A stretch of 64,000 nt of DNA from Curtobacterium aurantiacum (GCF_018598555.1 NZ_JAHEWN010000002.1:248001-312000); one strand, 5' to 3'. Positions 35,442-43,719 are shown, counted from the stretch's first letter. Notes: generated by a model from the sequence alone, not told the origin. Numbers and translations are program-made.

Positions 35442-36569
35442 ATGACGGAACCCCTCGAGACCCCGGTCGACCAGCACGCCCGCGTGGTGGTGATCGGTGC
35501 GGGGCAGGCGGGGCTCTCGGTGGGATACCACCTGCGCCGGCTCGGGCTCACTCCCGGCAGCGACCTCGTGCTCCTCGACCGCGCGCCGAGCACGGGCGGG
35601 GCGTGGCAGTTCCGGTGGGAGGCCCTGCGGCTCGGAGCAGCCCACCGCGTGCACGACCTGCCGGGCATGCGGGCCATGGGCCTGGAGTTCGACGACGCCG
35701 ACCGGTCGCGGCCTGCACGGGACGTCGTCGGCGAGTACTACCGGCGGTTCGAGCAGCACTACGACCTGCGGGTGCGGCGTCCCGTCACGGTGACGTCCGT
35801 CTCGCGCATCGAGGACGAGGGAGCGGTGAGCGCCGGCTTGTGCGTGACGACCCGGAGCGCGGACGGCGCCGTCAGCCGGATCCACGCGGACGTCGTGGTG
35901 AACGCCTCCGGCACCTGGGGGACACCGTTCGTACCGTGGTACCCGGGTCGCGACGCGTTCCGCGGGCGCCAGGTCGACACGACCGAGTACCGGAGCGCCA
36001 CCGACTTCGCCCGCCAGGACGTCGTGGTGGTGGGCGGGGGCACGAGCGCGATCGGCTTCCTGCTCGAGCTCGACGGCGTGGCCCGATCGACGCACTGGTT
36101 CACCCGTCGTCCGATGGTGTGGGCGGGTACGGCGTCGCTCGACGTGGAGTCCGCGGTGGCCGCCGTCGACGAACAGGACCGGGCTGCCCGCGCCGGCGAG
36201 GTCCTGCCGAGCATCGTCAGCGGCACCGGTGTCCCGGTGTCGCGACGGATCCGTGCGGGCATCGAGCGGGGCGTGCTGCGGGACGAGCCGATGTTCACGC
36301 GGATGGACGCGACCGGCGTGGTCGCCGCGGACGGCACCCACGTGCACGCCGACGCGGTGATCTGGGCCACGGGGTTCCGCGCCGACCTGCGACACCTCGC
36401 CCCGCTGCACCTGCGGACCGCGGCCGGGGGTGTGGTCGTGGAGGACGGCCGGTCGGCGGAGGAGCCGCGGTTGTTCCTGGCCGGCTACGGCCCGCAGGCG
36501 TCGACCATCGGTGCGAACCGCGCCGGACGGCGCATCGCCCGCCAGGTCATGGACGCGCTGGCGAGCTGA
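35442..36569 (+). CDS. FAD/NAD(P)-binding flavin monooxygenase-like protein
   Basis: A 375-residue class B-like flavoprotein. The FAD loop VVVIGAGQAGLSVGYHLRR begins near residue 15, the NADP loop VVVVGGGTSAIGFLLELDG near residue 195, and the ATGFRADL signature follows near residue 310. It resembles YUCCA/CzcO-type oxidoreductases, so it may oxygenate small soft nucleophiles, but the substrate is unknown. A -10-like CAGAAT (35429-35434) lies seven bases before the ATG. Confidence 0.85.
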   Translation: MTEPLETPVDQHARVVVIGAGQAGLSVGYHLRRLGLTPGSDLVLLDRAPSTGGAWQFRWEALRLGAAHRVHDLPGMRAMGLEFDDADRSRPARDVVGEYYRRFEQHYDLRVRRPVTVTSVSRIEDEGAVSAGLCVTTRSADGAVSRIHADVVVNASGTWGTPFVPWYPGRDAFRGRQVDTTEYRSATDFARQDVVVVGGGTSAIGFLLELDGVARSTHWFTRRPMVWAGTASLDVESAVAAVDEQDRAARAGEVLPSIVSGTGVPVSRRIRAGIERGVLRDEPMFTRMDATGVVAADGTHVHADAVIWATGFRADLRHLAPLHLRTAAGGVVVEDGRSAEEPRLFLAGYGPQASTIGANRAGRRIARQVMDALAS

Positions 36570-36613
36570 CCGGACGCACGCCCCCTCGCACCGTGCGAGA
36601 GGCCACGTGAACG

Positions 36614-36676
36614 GTGCGAGGTTCCGTTCCCGGTGCGGCCCTCGCGAGCTCGCACCGAGTACGGAACCTCGCACCA
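36614..36676. terminator. Nested hairpin with GGTGCGAGGTT arms
   Basis: Outer arms GGTGCGAGGTTCCGT (36614-36628) and its exact complement (36662-36676). Inner arms CGGTGCG (36632-36638) and CGCACCG (36652-36658). It lies between the convergent monooxygenase and DoxX genes; a similar element is at 63418-63501. Confidence 0.75.
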
Positions 36677-36697
36677 GACGAAACCGGGACGCGCGGC

Positions 36698-37138
36698 TCA
36701 GGCGGGCAGGGGCTCCTCGACGCCACGACGACGGCGCGACGACTTGAGGAACAGGGCGTCGACCGAGAACCGCCCGGGCCCGGTCAGCGCCACGGCGAGC
36801 GAGGCCACCGCGAGCACGAGCACGTACTCGAACCCGCCGTCCTGCGAGTAGAAGCCCGCGGAGGCATGGGCGAGGAACCCGGCGGCCACCATGTCGACGG
36901 CCAGCAGTACACCGACGACGCGGGTCGCGACACCGAGCACGAGGAGCACCCCGCCGACGAGTTCGAGCCCGGCGACGAGGGGTGCGGCGACCTCGGCGAG
37001 GGGCACACCCATGCCCGAGAAGCCCTGCACCACGTTCGGGATGCCCTGGGCGAACTTCTGGGCCCCGTGGGCGATGAACACCACCCCGAGGACGATGCGG
37101 AGCGCGGTCAGGCCGATGGAGGTCGATGTCGTTCGCAT
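36698..37138 (-). CDS. DoxX family membrane protein
   Basis: A 146-residue, four-helix DoxX-like protein. LRIVLGVVFIAHGAQKF (helix 1), LVAGLELVGGVLLVLGVATR (helix 2) and the AVDMVAAGFLAHASAGFY region are typical. Some family members work with SodA and SseA in redox defence, others are unassigned. A -10-like TAGCTT (37151-37146) lies seven bases before the ATG. C-terminal SSRRRRG is cytoplasmic. Confidence 0.85.
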   Translation of the reverse strand: MRTTSTSIGLTALRIVLGVVFIAHGAQKFAQGIPNVVQGFSGMGVPLAEVAAPLVAGLELVGGVLLVLGVATRVVGVLLAVDMVAAGFLAHASAGFYSQDGGFEYVLVLAVASLAVALTGPGRFSVDALFLKSSRRRRGVEEPLPA

Positions 37139-37230
37139 GGCCACGAAGCTATCCGGTGACGCGTCATCGATGTCCCTCCAACAGGGGACTGACCGCGCTT
37201 CGCCAGTACATGCCCAGAGCATGCACAGAC

Positions 37231-37256
37231 AACGGTCCGCCGAAGGGCGGACCGTT
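37231..37256. terminator. Terminator hairpin of the DUF3072 gene
   Basis: An 11-bp perfect stem (37231-37241 with 37246-37256, AACGGTCCGCC) closed by a GAAG tetraloop, two bases from the DUF3072 stop codon. Confidence 0.8.
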
Positions 37257-37258
37257 GC

Positions 37259-37534
37259 TCAGGAATCGGCGCCGCGGCCCGTCTGCTGCTGGAGGCGGTC
37301 GATGTGCTCCGACGCCTGGGCCTTGGTCAGGTCGGCCGGGAGTTCCTCGCCGGCTTCACGGGCCAGGGTGTCGAGGTAGCTGCGCTGCGGTCCGGTCATC
37401 GGCTCGTCGCCGGTGACCCACTGCTCGGGGTCCTTGCTCGCGTCGGTGGAGGGGTCGGGTCGGGGGCCGCCGAGGGTCTCGCCCTGGATCGGTGCGTCCG
37501 GGGTCTGCTGCTGGTCGCGGTCTGCGTCACTCAT
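37259..37534 (-). CDS. DUF3072 family protein
   Basis: A 91-residue protein: a polar, disordered N-terminus (first ~40 residues) then the DUF3072 helical core PMTGPQRSYLDTLAREAGEE followed by LPADLTKAQASEHIDRLQ. Function unknown; the core looks like a SAP-type helix-extended-loop-helix. A -10-like TACCGT (37547-37542) lies seven bases before the ATG. Confidence 0.82.
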   Translation of the reverse strand: MSDADRDQQQTPDAPIQGETLGGPRPDPSTDASKDPEQWVTGDEPMTGPQRSYLDTLAREAGEELPADLTKAQASEHIDRLQQQTGRGADS

Positions 37535-37667
37535 GTCCGCGACGGTACGCCGCACCCCCGTCACGGCACGCAGCAGCGGCGTCCCCCGAAGCGGCGAGCG
37601 ATCGCACCGCCGGAGCGGCGCATGACCGCCCACCGAAGCGGCGCGCAGCCGTCCCCGACACCGCGGG

Positions 37668-38420
37668 TCAGACGGGCGCGGCGGCGTACCGGACCAGGTC
37701 TGGCCCGACGGCGCTCGACGCGATCGGCACCACCCGGTCGTCCCGCCGGATCCAGATCGTCGCGGCACGCTCGTCGATCCGGTCGACCTCGTGCAGCTCG
37801 CCGTCGAGCAGCACCGACGCCGTCACCCGGACGTGCCCACTGGCCGGCCGCGGGGGCAGCCCGACCACGTCGTCGTACGCCGGGTGCTCGCCGGGCTGCA
37901 GGAACGGGGACACGGGCGCGGTGACGACCTCGAGGCCCTCGTCGACCGCGCGCACGGCGACCAGGCGGACCGCCTGGTCGGTCGGCAGCGGCACGTCGAC
38001 GACGGGCTCGTCGGTGGGTCCGGCCAGTGCACGGAAGGCGGGCCGACCGTCGGGGGCGAGGTGGGCCTCCAGACCGTCGATCCGGACGCGACCGCGCCCA
38101 CGGGAGTCGGCGTAGAGCCCCGGCTCGATGCCCGACTGCCGGGCCTCGAGCCGGGTGAGGACCACGCGGTCGGGGCGGTACCAGTCACGGAGTGCGGCGG
38201 GGTCGACCCAGCCGACGCTCGGCACCCCGCGCGAGAGTGCGGCGGAGTCGTCGGCGGCCCGCTCGTCGAGCGCGCCGAGGGGGTGCTCGCCCCGCACGGC
38301 GACGAGCCCTTCGAGCGGGCTGCCGGCCGGCGGCTCGTGGTCGAGCACCTCGACGCGCTTCGAGACCTTGCCGCCGTGTCCGTCGAACGTGGCGAACGTC
38401 CGCAGGTCACTGATGGTCAT
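37668..38420 (-). CDS. Protein of unknown function downstream of the APC permease
   Basis: A 250-residue soluble protein that I do not recognise. It has no signal peptide or helices; the composition is rich in Val, Asp, Arg and Pro with many short beta-like stretches, including VRVTASVLLDGELHEVDRID and ATIWIRRDDRVVPI near the C-terminus. A -10-like TAGCAT (38434-38429) lies eight bases before the ATG, so it can be expressed on its own. It starts 11 bases after the permease stop on the same strand, so read-through is also possible. Confidence 0.72.
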   Translation of the reverse strand: MTISDLRTFATFDGHGGKVSKRVEVLDHEPPAGSPLEGLVAVRGEHPLGALDERAADDSAALSRGVPSVGWVDPAALRDWYRPDRVVLTRLEARQSGIEPGLYADSRGRGRVRIDGLEAHLAPDGRPAFRALAGPTDEPVVDVPLPTDQAVRLVAVRAVDEGLEVVTAPVSPFLQPGEHPAYDDVVGLPPRPASGHVRVTASVLLDGELHEVDRIDERAATIWIRRDDRVVPIASSAVGPDLVRYAAAPV

Positions 38421-38431
38421 GGGGTCACATG

Positions 38432-40660
38432 CTACGACTCGTCGGCTCCCCGTCGCGGCGGCGAGGGGACGAGGGCGTGGATCTCGCCCGTGCAGAGCGC
38501 GGGGTCGACGCCCTCGGCGGGGCCGGCCGGACGGGTCGCGCGGCGCGGCTGGATGCTGTTGCGTTCGGCGGACCGGAGCAGGCGGTCCTCGGCCGAAGCC
38601 GAGGCGGCGGCCTCGGCCGACGAACCGGGCTGCGCGGGGCGGCGGAGCGGCGGTCGGACGGGCTCGCCGCGGCGCTCCTGGCCGGGCAGCGGGCGGGAAC
38701 GGCGGCCGTACAGCAGCTCGGACGAGTCGAGCAGCCACGGCACCAGGGCCACGGTGACGCCGTGCACGAGCAGCAGCTTCTTGCGGATGCGGCGGCCCCG
38801 GTGGTTGTGGAGCAGACCCTCCCACCAGTGCCCGACGATGAAGATCGGGGTGTAGACGGTGACGACCTCGGAGCCGTGTTCGGCCCGGTGCGCCTTGATG
38901 TACTTGATGAGGGGCATCGAGATGTCGCGGTACGGGCTCGGCACGATCGTCAGCGGCACCTGGATGCCGTACTCCGCCCACTGGTCGCGCAGCCGCTGGG
39001 ACTCGGCGTCGTCGATCGCGACGTGCACCGCCTCGATGCTCGCGTGCTCGGCGGCGACCGCGTAGTCGAGCGCCTTGAGCACGGGCTTCTGCAGCTTGTT
39101 CACCAGGACGATGGCGTGGTCGCCGGTCGCACCGAACTTCGTCTCGACGTCGGCCTCGATCTCGTGCGAGACGTCGCGGTAGTAGCGGTTCACACCGAGC
39201 ATGAGCACGTACAGCACCGGCATGATCAGGAACACGAGCCATGCACCGTGGGTGAACTTCGTGATCGTGACGATGACGAGCACCACGAGGGTGAAGGTCG
39301 CGCCGATCGCGTTGATCGTGCGGGAGCGGACGACCTGCCCGCGGTTCACGGCAGGGTCACCCGCGGGCACCGTCCCGTCTCGGTCTGCTCGGAGCAGTCG
39401 TGTCCAGTGCACGACCATGCCCGTCTGTCCGAGCGTGAACGACACGAAGACACCGATGATGTAGAGCTGGATGAGGCTCGTGACGTTCGCCCGGTAGACC
39501 ACGAGCAGCGCCGCGGCGACGAGGGCCAGGACGATGACGCCGTTCGAGTAGATGAGCCGGTCGCCGCGGGTCGACAGTGCCTTCGGGGCGTACGAGTCGC
39601 GCGCCAGGATCGAGCCGAGCAGCGGGAACCCGTTGAACGCGGTGTTCGCGGCGAGGAGCAGGACCGCGGCCGTCGTCGCCTGGATCACGAAGAACAGCAC
39701 CGAGTTGTTGCCGAACGTCGCCGCCGCGATCTGCGCGATGAGGGAGCGCTGCGGCGTGGTCGCACAGTTCGCGAAGCCCTGCAGGTCGCAGGCGCGCTCG
39801 GCGTAGTGCACGTGCGACACGAGCGCCAGGGTGATGAGCCCGATGAACAGGACGATCGCGATGCCGCCCATCGCGACCAGGGTGGCCTGCGCGTTCTTGA
39901 TCTTCGGACGGCGGAACGCCTGCACGCCGTTCGCGATGGCCTCGACGCCGGTCAGGGCCGAGCAGCCCGAGGCGAAGGCGCGGAGCAGCAGCAGGATGAA
40001 CGCCGCCTGCGTGGTGTGCTCGACGTTGTCGACCGTGTACGCGGCGGACTCGGCGATGGGGGCGTTGCCGGCGGCGACCCGGACGAGCCCGGTGACGACC
40101 ATCACGAAGACGCTCGCCACGAACAGGTAGGTGGGGATCGCGAAGGCCTTGCTCGACTCCCGCACACCGCGCAGGTTCGCGGCGGCGAGCAGCACGACGA
40201 ACAGCAGGGCGAGCTCGACGCGGAAGTGGTCGAGCATCGGGAGCGCCGAGATGATGTTGTCGACACCGGAGGCGACCGACACGGCCACCGTCATCACGTA
40301 GTCGACGAGCAGTGCACTCGCGACGACCAGCCCGGCCTTCTCGCCGAGGTTCCGGTGCGCCACCTCGTAGTCGCCACCGCCGGACGGGTACGCCTTGATG
40401 AGCTGCCGGTACGACGCGACGACCACGACGAGCAGCAGCACGACGAGCGCGGCGACCCACGGAGCGAACGTCAGGAAGGCCATGCCGCCGAGCAGCAGGA
40501 TCATCAGGAGTTCCTGCGGCGCGTACGCGACAGAGGACAGCGGGTCACTCGCGAAGATCGGCAGGGCCAGATGCTTCGGGAGGAGCTGTCCTTCGAGCTT
40601 CTCGGAGGGGAGGGGATCCCCGATCAGTCGTGCTTTCAACGACCGGATCTCGTTCGTCAC
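38432..40660 (-). CDS. APC superfamily permease with long C-terminal domain (KimA/YdaO-like)
   Basis: A 742-residue permease with about 12-13 helices (residues ~30-480). The helix 1 region LPIFASDPLSSVAYAPQELL and YPSGGGDYEVAHRNLGEKAG are shared with KimA/YdaO-type K+ importers and related APC proteins. A cytoplasmic domain follows (about residues 500-640, USP-like with HAIVLVNKLQKPVLKALDYA), and then a disordered basic tail. Potassium uptake is a guess from similarity; amino acids are the alternative. Start: GTG 40660 is preferred because the -10 TAGGTT (40674-40669) overlaps the in-frame TTG at 40669. No c-di-AMP riboswitch is seen in the short upstream gap. Confidence 0.82.
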   Translation of the reverse strand: MTNEIRSLKARLIGDPLPSEKLEGQLLPKHLALPIFASDPLSSVAYAPQELLMILLLGGMAFLTFAPWVAALVVLLLVVVVASYRQLIKAYPSGGGDYEVAHRNLGEKAGLVVASALLVDYVMTVAVSVASGVDNIISALPMLDHFRVELALLFVVLLAAANLRGVRESSKAFAIPTYLFVASVFVMVVTGLVRVAAGNAPIAESAAYTVDNVEHTTQAAFILLLLRAFASGCSALTGVEAIANGVQAFRRPKIKNAQATLVAMGGIAIVLFIGLITLALVSHVHYAERACDLQGFANCATTPQRSLIAQIAAATFGNNSVLFFVIQATTAAVLLLAANTAFNGFPLLGSILARDSYAPKALSTRGDRLIYSNGVIVLALVAAALLVVYRANVTSLIQLYIIGVFVSFTLGQTGMVVHWTRLLRADRDGTVPAGDPAVNRGQVVRSRTINAIGATFTLVVLVIVTITKFTHGAWLVFLIMPVLYVLMLGVNRYYRDVSHEIEADVETKFGATGDHAIVLVNKLQKPVLKALDYAVAAEHASIEAVHVAIDDAESQRLRDQWAEYGIQVPLTIVPSPYRDISMPLIKYIKAHRAEHGSEVVTVYTPIFIVGHWWEGLLHNHRGRRIRKKLLLVHGVTVALVPWLLDSSELLYGRRSRPLPGQERRGEPVRPPLRRPAQPGSSAEAAASASAEDRLLRSAERNSIQPRRATRPAGPAEGVDPALCTGEIHALVPSPPRRGADES

Positions 40661-40761
40661 GAGCGGCAAACCTACTCAGTTCCGGGCGCGAGTCAACACG
40701 GTTCGCCTGCCGCACATTCCCGGGTGACCACGGGCGCTCGACGCTGGGTGCCGGGAACCCC

Positions 40762-40792
40762 TTGCGGTTGACGCGGCGTCAAGCACTACAGT
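40762..40792 (+). promoter_or_regulatory. MerR-type promoter with 19-bp spacer and dyad
   Basis: -35 TTGCGG (40762-40767) and -10 TACAGT (40787-40792) are separated by 19 bp, the lengthened spacer typical of MerR-controlled promoters. The spacer holds the palindrome TTGACGCGGCGTCAA (40768-40782). The ATG follows six bases after the -10. Confidence 0.65.
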
Positions 40793-40798
40793 CCCAGC

Positions 40799-41251
40799 AT
40801 GAGCGCATCGACAGGCCCGGACGACGCAGCTGCGAAAGCGCCCCACGCGATCACCGAGGTGGCGCGTTCCGCCGGCATCTCGAGCCGGACGCTGCGGCAC
40901 TACGAGGCCATCGGGCTGCTGCCGGCCACCGCGATCGGAGCGGGTGGCCTCCGCCGCTACGACGACCGCGCGCTCGTGCGCCTGCAGCGCATCCTGCTGC
41001 TGCGCCGGCTCGGGCTCGGCCTGCCGGAGATCGCGCGGCGGCTCGACACCGAGGGCGACGACCTCACGGCCCTCGCGGCGCACCTCGCGTGGCTCGAGCG
41101 CGAACGGGACCGTCTGGCGCGACAGCTGGCGGCCGTGCGCACCACCGTGACGCGGATCGAGCACGGCGAGCGCCTGACGGCGGTCGACGCGTTCGCCGGC
41201 TTCGCGCCGACGCGGGTGTCGGCCGTCGAGTCACCGGTTCCGGGGCGGTGA
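40799..41251 (+). CDS. MerR family transcriptional regulator
   Basis: A 150-residue regulator with an N-terminal winged helix (ITEVARSAGISSRTLRHYEA, then IGLLPATAIGAGGLRRYDD) and a coiled-coil dimer helix (about residues 90-125). The short C-terminal part has no cysteines, so metal sensing is unlikely; small organic effectors are possible. Its own promoter has MerR-type geometry. A perfect 26-bp hairpin follows two bases after the stop. Confidence 0.87.
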   Translation: MSASTGPDDAAAKAPHAITEVARSAGISSRTLRHYEAIGLLPATAIGAGGLRRYDDRALVRLQRILLLRRLGLGLPEIARRLDTEGDDLTALAAHLAWLERERDRLARQLAAVRTTVTRIEHGERLTAVDAFAGFAPTRVSAVESPVPGR

Positions 41252-41252
41252 G

Positions 41253-41314
41253 GGAACCAGGTTCCGGACACCACACCGCGCATCGGCACGGTGTGGTGTC
41301 CGGAACCTGGTTCC
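41253..41314. terminator. 26-bp perfect hairpin after merR
   Basis: Arms 41253-41278 and 41289-41314 are exact complements (GGAACCAGGTTCCGGACACC at the 5-prime end) with a 10-base loop. It begins immediately past the MerR stop and lies between convergent merR and padR, so it probably ends both transcripts. Confidence 0.85.
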
Positions 41315-41397
41315 GCGGGCGGTGTCGGTCGCGACCGCGGGTGGTCCCGGTGACGGCCGGGAGGCCCTGGTCGCCACCGTCTGTCGGCCGCGGGTCG

Positions 41398-41979
41398 TCA
41401 GAGCGACTTGCGCAGGGCCTCCAGGCCGTCGCGCAGGCGCGTCACGGTGTCCGCACCGAGCGTGCCGCGGGTCGCCCGACGACGGAGGTCCGCACGCACC
41501 TGCTGCCGGAACGACGACAGTGCCATCTCGAGCTCGCGCAGGGCGCGGGCGCTGTCCGACGGCACGGACACGGGCTCCTCGGCGGGACCGGTGGCCGGGC
41601 TCTCGGCTGCGGCCGCCAGGTCGGCCCGGAGAGACCGCATGGCCTCGCCGACCGAGGCTCGCACGCCGTCGGCCAGGGACTTCACCGAGTCGCTGACCCC
41701 GGACTCGACCGCGGCGATCTCGTCGGCCCGGGCCGCGAGTTCGGCGCGGCCGGCGTCCGTGATCGCGTAGACGGTCTTGCGGCCGTCGGCGGTCTTCGTG
41801 ACGAGGCCGTCGTCCTCGAGCTTCGCGAGCCGAGGGTAGACGGTGCCGGCGCTCGGCACGTAGGTGCCGCCGAAGCGGTCGCCGAGTGCCTGGATGAGCT
41901 CGTAGCCGTGCATGGGGTGGTCGGCGAGCAGGACGAGCAGGTAGAGGCGCAGGTGGCCGTGGGCGAAGACGGGGCTCAT
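41398..41979 (-). CDS. PadR family transcriptional regulator (DUF4097 operon)
   Basis: A 193-residue PadR protein: winged helix (LRLYLLVLLADHPMHGYELI, then GTVYPRLAKLEDDGLVTKT and AITDAGRAEL) and a long helical C-terminal region rich in Ala, Glu and Arg (about residues 85-190). Its ATG overlaps the stop of the DUF4097 gene by ATGA. Two palindromic CGCGAT-type sites before the DUF4097 gene are probable self-operators. Confidence 0.88.
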   Translation of the reverse strand: MSPVFAHGHLRLYLLVLLADHPMHGYELIQALGDRFGGTYVPSAGTVYPRLAKLEDDGLVTKTADGRKTVYAITDAGRAELAARADEIAAVESGVSDSVKSLADGVRASVGEAMRSLRADLAAAAESPATGPAEEPVSVPSDSARALRELEMALSSFRQQVRADLRRRATRGTLGADTVTRLRDGLEALRKSL

Positions 41980-42854
41980 TCGGGCACCTCGCTCTCGTTC
42001 GTCGGGGCGGTCGGAGCCATCGGTGTACTCGGAGCCGTCGGGGGTGCCGGCTCGGCGACCGGCGGGGCGTGCAGCACCGCGATGTCACCGGAGACGGAGT
42101 TCACGCGCAGGTCGAGCCACTGGCCGGACAGCTCGCCGCCCTGCTTGACGTACGAGCCACGCACGCCGCGGATCTCGGCGTCGTCGAACTGCAGCTTGCC
42201 GGTGGCGGTGTTGACCGTGCACTTGTAGGCGACGCCGTCCTCGAGCCGGACGCTCACCGAGCCGGACACCGTGTTGATGCGGGCGGACTCGGGGACCCCG
42301 TGCAGGTCGAGCACGACGTCGGCCGAGACGCCGTCGGCCTGGAACCGCGGGATCTCGCCGGTGGCCACGACGTCGCCGGAGACGGTGTGCACCGCGAGCG
42401 CGCCGTCGAGGTCGCGGATCGTGGTGGCGCCCGAGACGGCGTTGACCGTGACGTCACCCGCGACGCCGTCGACGACCAGGTCGCCGGACACCGTGTTGAG
42501 GGTGGCACCGCGGTTCGTGCCGGACAGCAGTGCACCGGCCGAGACGACGCCGAGCGTGATGCCGGCGTCGCGGGGGACCAGGATGCTGACGTCGGCGTGG
42601 GCCTTGCCGCGGAAGGACTTCAGGAACCCGATGGGGTCGTCCCACCGGACCTGGGGGTGGTCGACGGTGAGGGTGTCGCCGTCAACCTCGATGAGCATCT
42701 GCTTGCCGGACACGCTGTGGACCTCGACCCGGGCCGTGGGTTCGTCGTGCGCGACGACGTCCACCTGCCCACCGACGAGCCCGATGCGCACGGTGCGCAC
42801 GATGCCGGTGTCGATGACCTTGGGCTCGTCGACGAGCCACTTCTCCTGCGCCAT
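41976..42854 (-). CDS. DUF4097 family beta-repeat protein
   Basis: A 292-residue protein with a right-handed beta-helix-like repeat built from strands with the recurring NTVSGDL/HTVSGDV pattern (for example GATLNTVSGDLVVDGVAGDV and NSVSGDIAVLHA). No signal peptide. The role is unknown; PadR-DUF4097 pairs are common in actinobacteria and may sense envelope stress. AGGAGG (42866-42861) lies four bases before ATG 42854. The last ~25 residues form a Pro/Thr-rich tail. Confidence 0.85.
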   Translation of the reverse strand: MAQEKWLVDEPKVIDTGIVRTVRIGLVGGQVDVVAHDEPTARVEVHSVSGKQMLIEVDGDTLTVDHPQVRWDDPIGFLKSFRGKAHADVSILVPRDAGITLGVVSAGALLSGTNRGATLNTVSGDLVVDGVAGDVTVNAVSGATTIRDLDGALAVHTVSGDVVATGEIPRFQADGVSADVVLDLHGVPESARINTVSGSVSVRLEDGVAYKCTVNTATGKLQFDDAEIRGVRGSYVKQGGELSGQWLDLRVNSVSGDIAVLHAPPVAEPAPPTAPSTPMAPTAPTNESEVPE

Positions 42855-42870
42855 GTTGCCTCCTGAAACT

Positions 42871-42909
42871 CGCGATGTATCGCGTCTGTGGAGGTCACGC
42901 TATATCGCG
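42871..42909 (-). promoter_or_regulatory. Twin PadR-type operators before the DUF4097-padR operon
   Basis: CGCGATGTATCGCG (42871-42884) and CGCTATATCGCG (42898-42909) are near-palindromes of a common CGCGATATATCGCG-like type, about 27 bp between starts. A -10-like TATAGC lies inside the distal one on the minus strand. They probably bind the PadR encoded by the second gene. Confidence 0.65.
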
Positions 42910-42964
42910 TTCACCGCGGCCGCAAGGGTCGCCGGGCGACTGCCGGGCGACTGCCGGGCGGATC

Positions 42965-43015
42965 GTGAGCAGGAATGGTCGGGTCGGCGCCGTGGACCCG
43001 ACCATTCCTGCTCAC
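42965..43015. repeat. GTGAGCAGG hairpin, copy 3 (overlaps yczE stop)
   Basis: Perfect 21-bp arms, 42965-42985 (starting GTGAGCAGGAATGGTCGGGT) and 42995-43015, loop of 9 bases. The stop codon of the YczE-like gene (43014-43012) lies in the right arm. Confidence 0.88.
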
Positions 43016-43701
43016 GGAGCGGGCGTGGCGGGGGCGGGGTGGGCCTCCAGGGCGGGTGCGGCGGCGCTGGGGACCGTGTCGGCGCGTGCCGCCGTCCGCT
43101 CGGGGCTCCACGGGAACCGGCGGAAGTGCGGCATCAGCGGCTGCACCATCGGGCCGATCGCGAACGCCGCGATGACGGTGCCGGCGCCGACGTCCCCGCC
43201 GAGGACCCACCCGACGATCACCACCGTGACCTCGACCAGGGTGCGGGCGAACCAGATCGGCCAGCCGAGCCGCTCGTGCAGGCCCACCATCAGGCCGTCC
43301 CGCGCGCCCGTGCCGAACCCTGCGCCGATGTAGAACGCCGTCGCGACCGCGAGCAGCACGAGCCCTGCGGCGAACAGCCCGATCCGGGCGACGATCCCCG
43401 ACGGCTCCGGCACCAGCCAGAGCACCAGGTCGGCACTCGGCCCGATCGCCAGGGCGTTCAGCAGCGTCCCGATGCCCGGCTTCTGGCGCAGCGGGATCCA
43501 GAGCAGCAGGATCACGCCGCTCGACACCACCGTGATGACGCCGAACGACCACGGCACGACGTTCTCGAGCCCCTGGGTCAGCACGGTCCACGAGCTCACG
43601 CCGACCACAGCGCGGACCTGCAGGGCGGTCGAGGCACCGTAGAGGAACAGGCCGACGAAGAGCTGGACGAAGCGCAGGGTGAGGGCGGTGCGGCGGGGCA
43701 T
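43012..43701 (-). CDS. YczE family membrane protein
   Basis: A 229-residue protein with five or six predicted helices (residues ~8-28, 48-70, 80-97, 103-130, 150-195). FVQLFVGLFLYGASTALQVR and GAGFGTGARDGLMVGLHE are typical of YczE (YitT-related). Function unknown; in Bacillus and others yczE lies beside a MocR-type regulator, as here. The divergent regulator is 61 bases away. The Pro/Ala-rich C-terminus ends inside the hairpin at 42995-43015. Confidence 0.85.
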   Translation of the reverse strand: MPRRTALTLRFVQLFVGLFLYGASTALQVRAVVGVSSWTVLTQGLENVVPWSFGVITVVSSGVILLLWIPLRQKPGIGTLLNALAIGPSADLVLWLVPEPSGIVARIGLFAAGLVLLAVATAFYIGAGFGTGARDGLMVGLHERLGWPIWFARTLVEVTVVIVGWVLGGDVGAGTVIAAFAIGPMVQPLMPHFRRFPWSPERTAARADTVPSAAAPALEAHPAPATPAP

Positions 43702-43719
43702 GGCTCCATGGTCCCGACA

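Noticed and set aside
40661..40798. A c-di-AMP (ydaO) riboswitch upstream of the KimA-like permease
   Set aside because: The gap is about 140 bases shared with the MerR promoter, and the -10 lies within 15 bases of the start, leaving no room for the aptamer.
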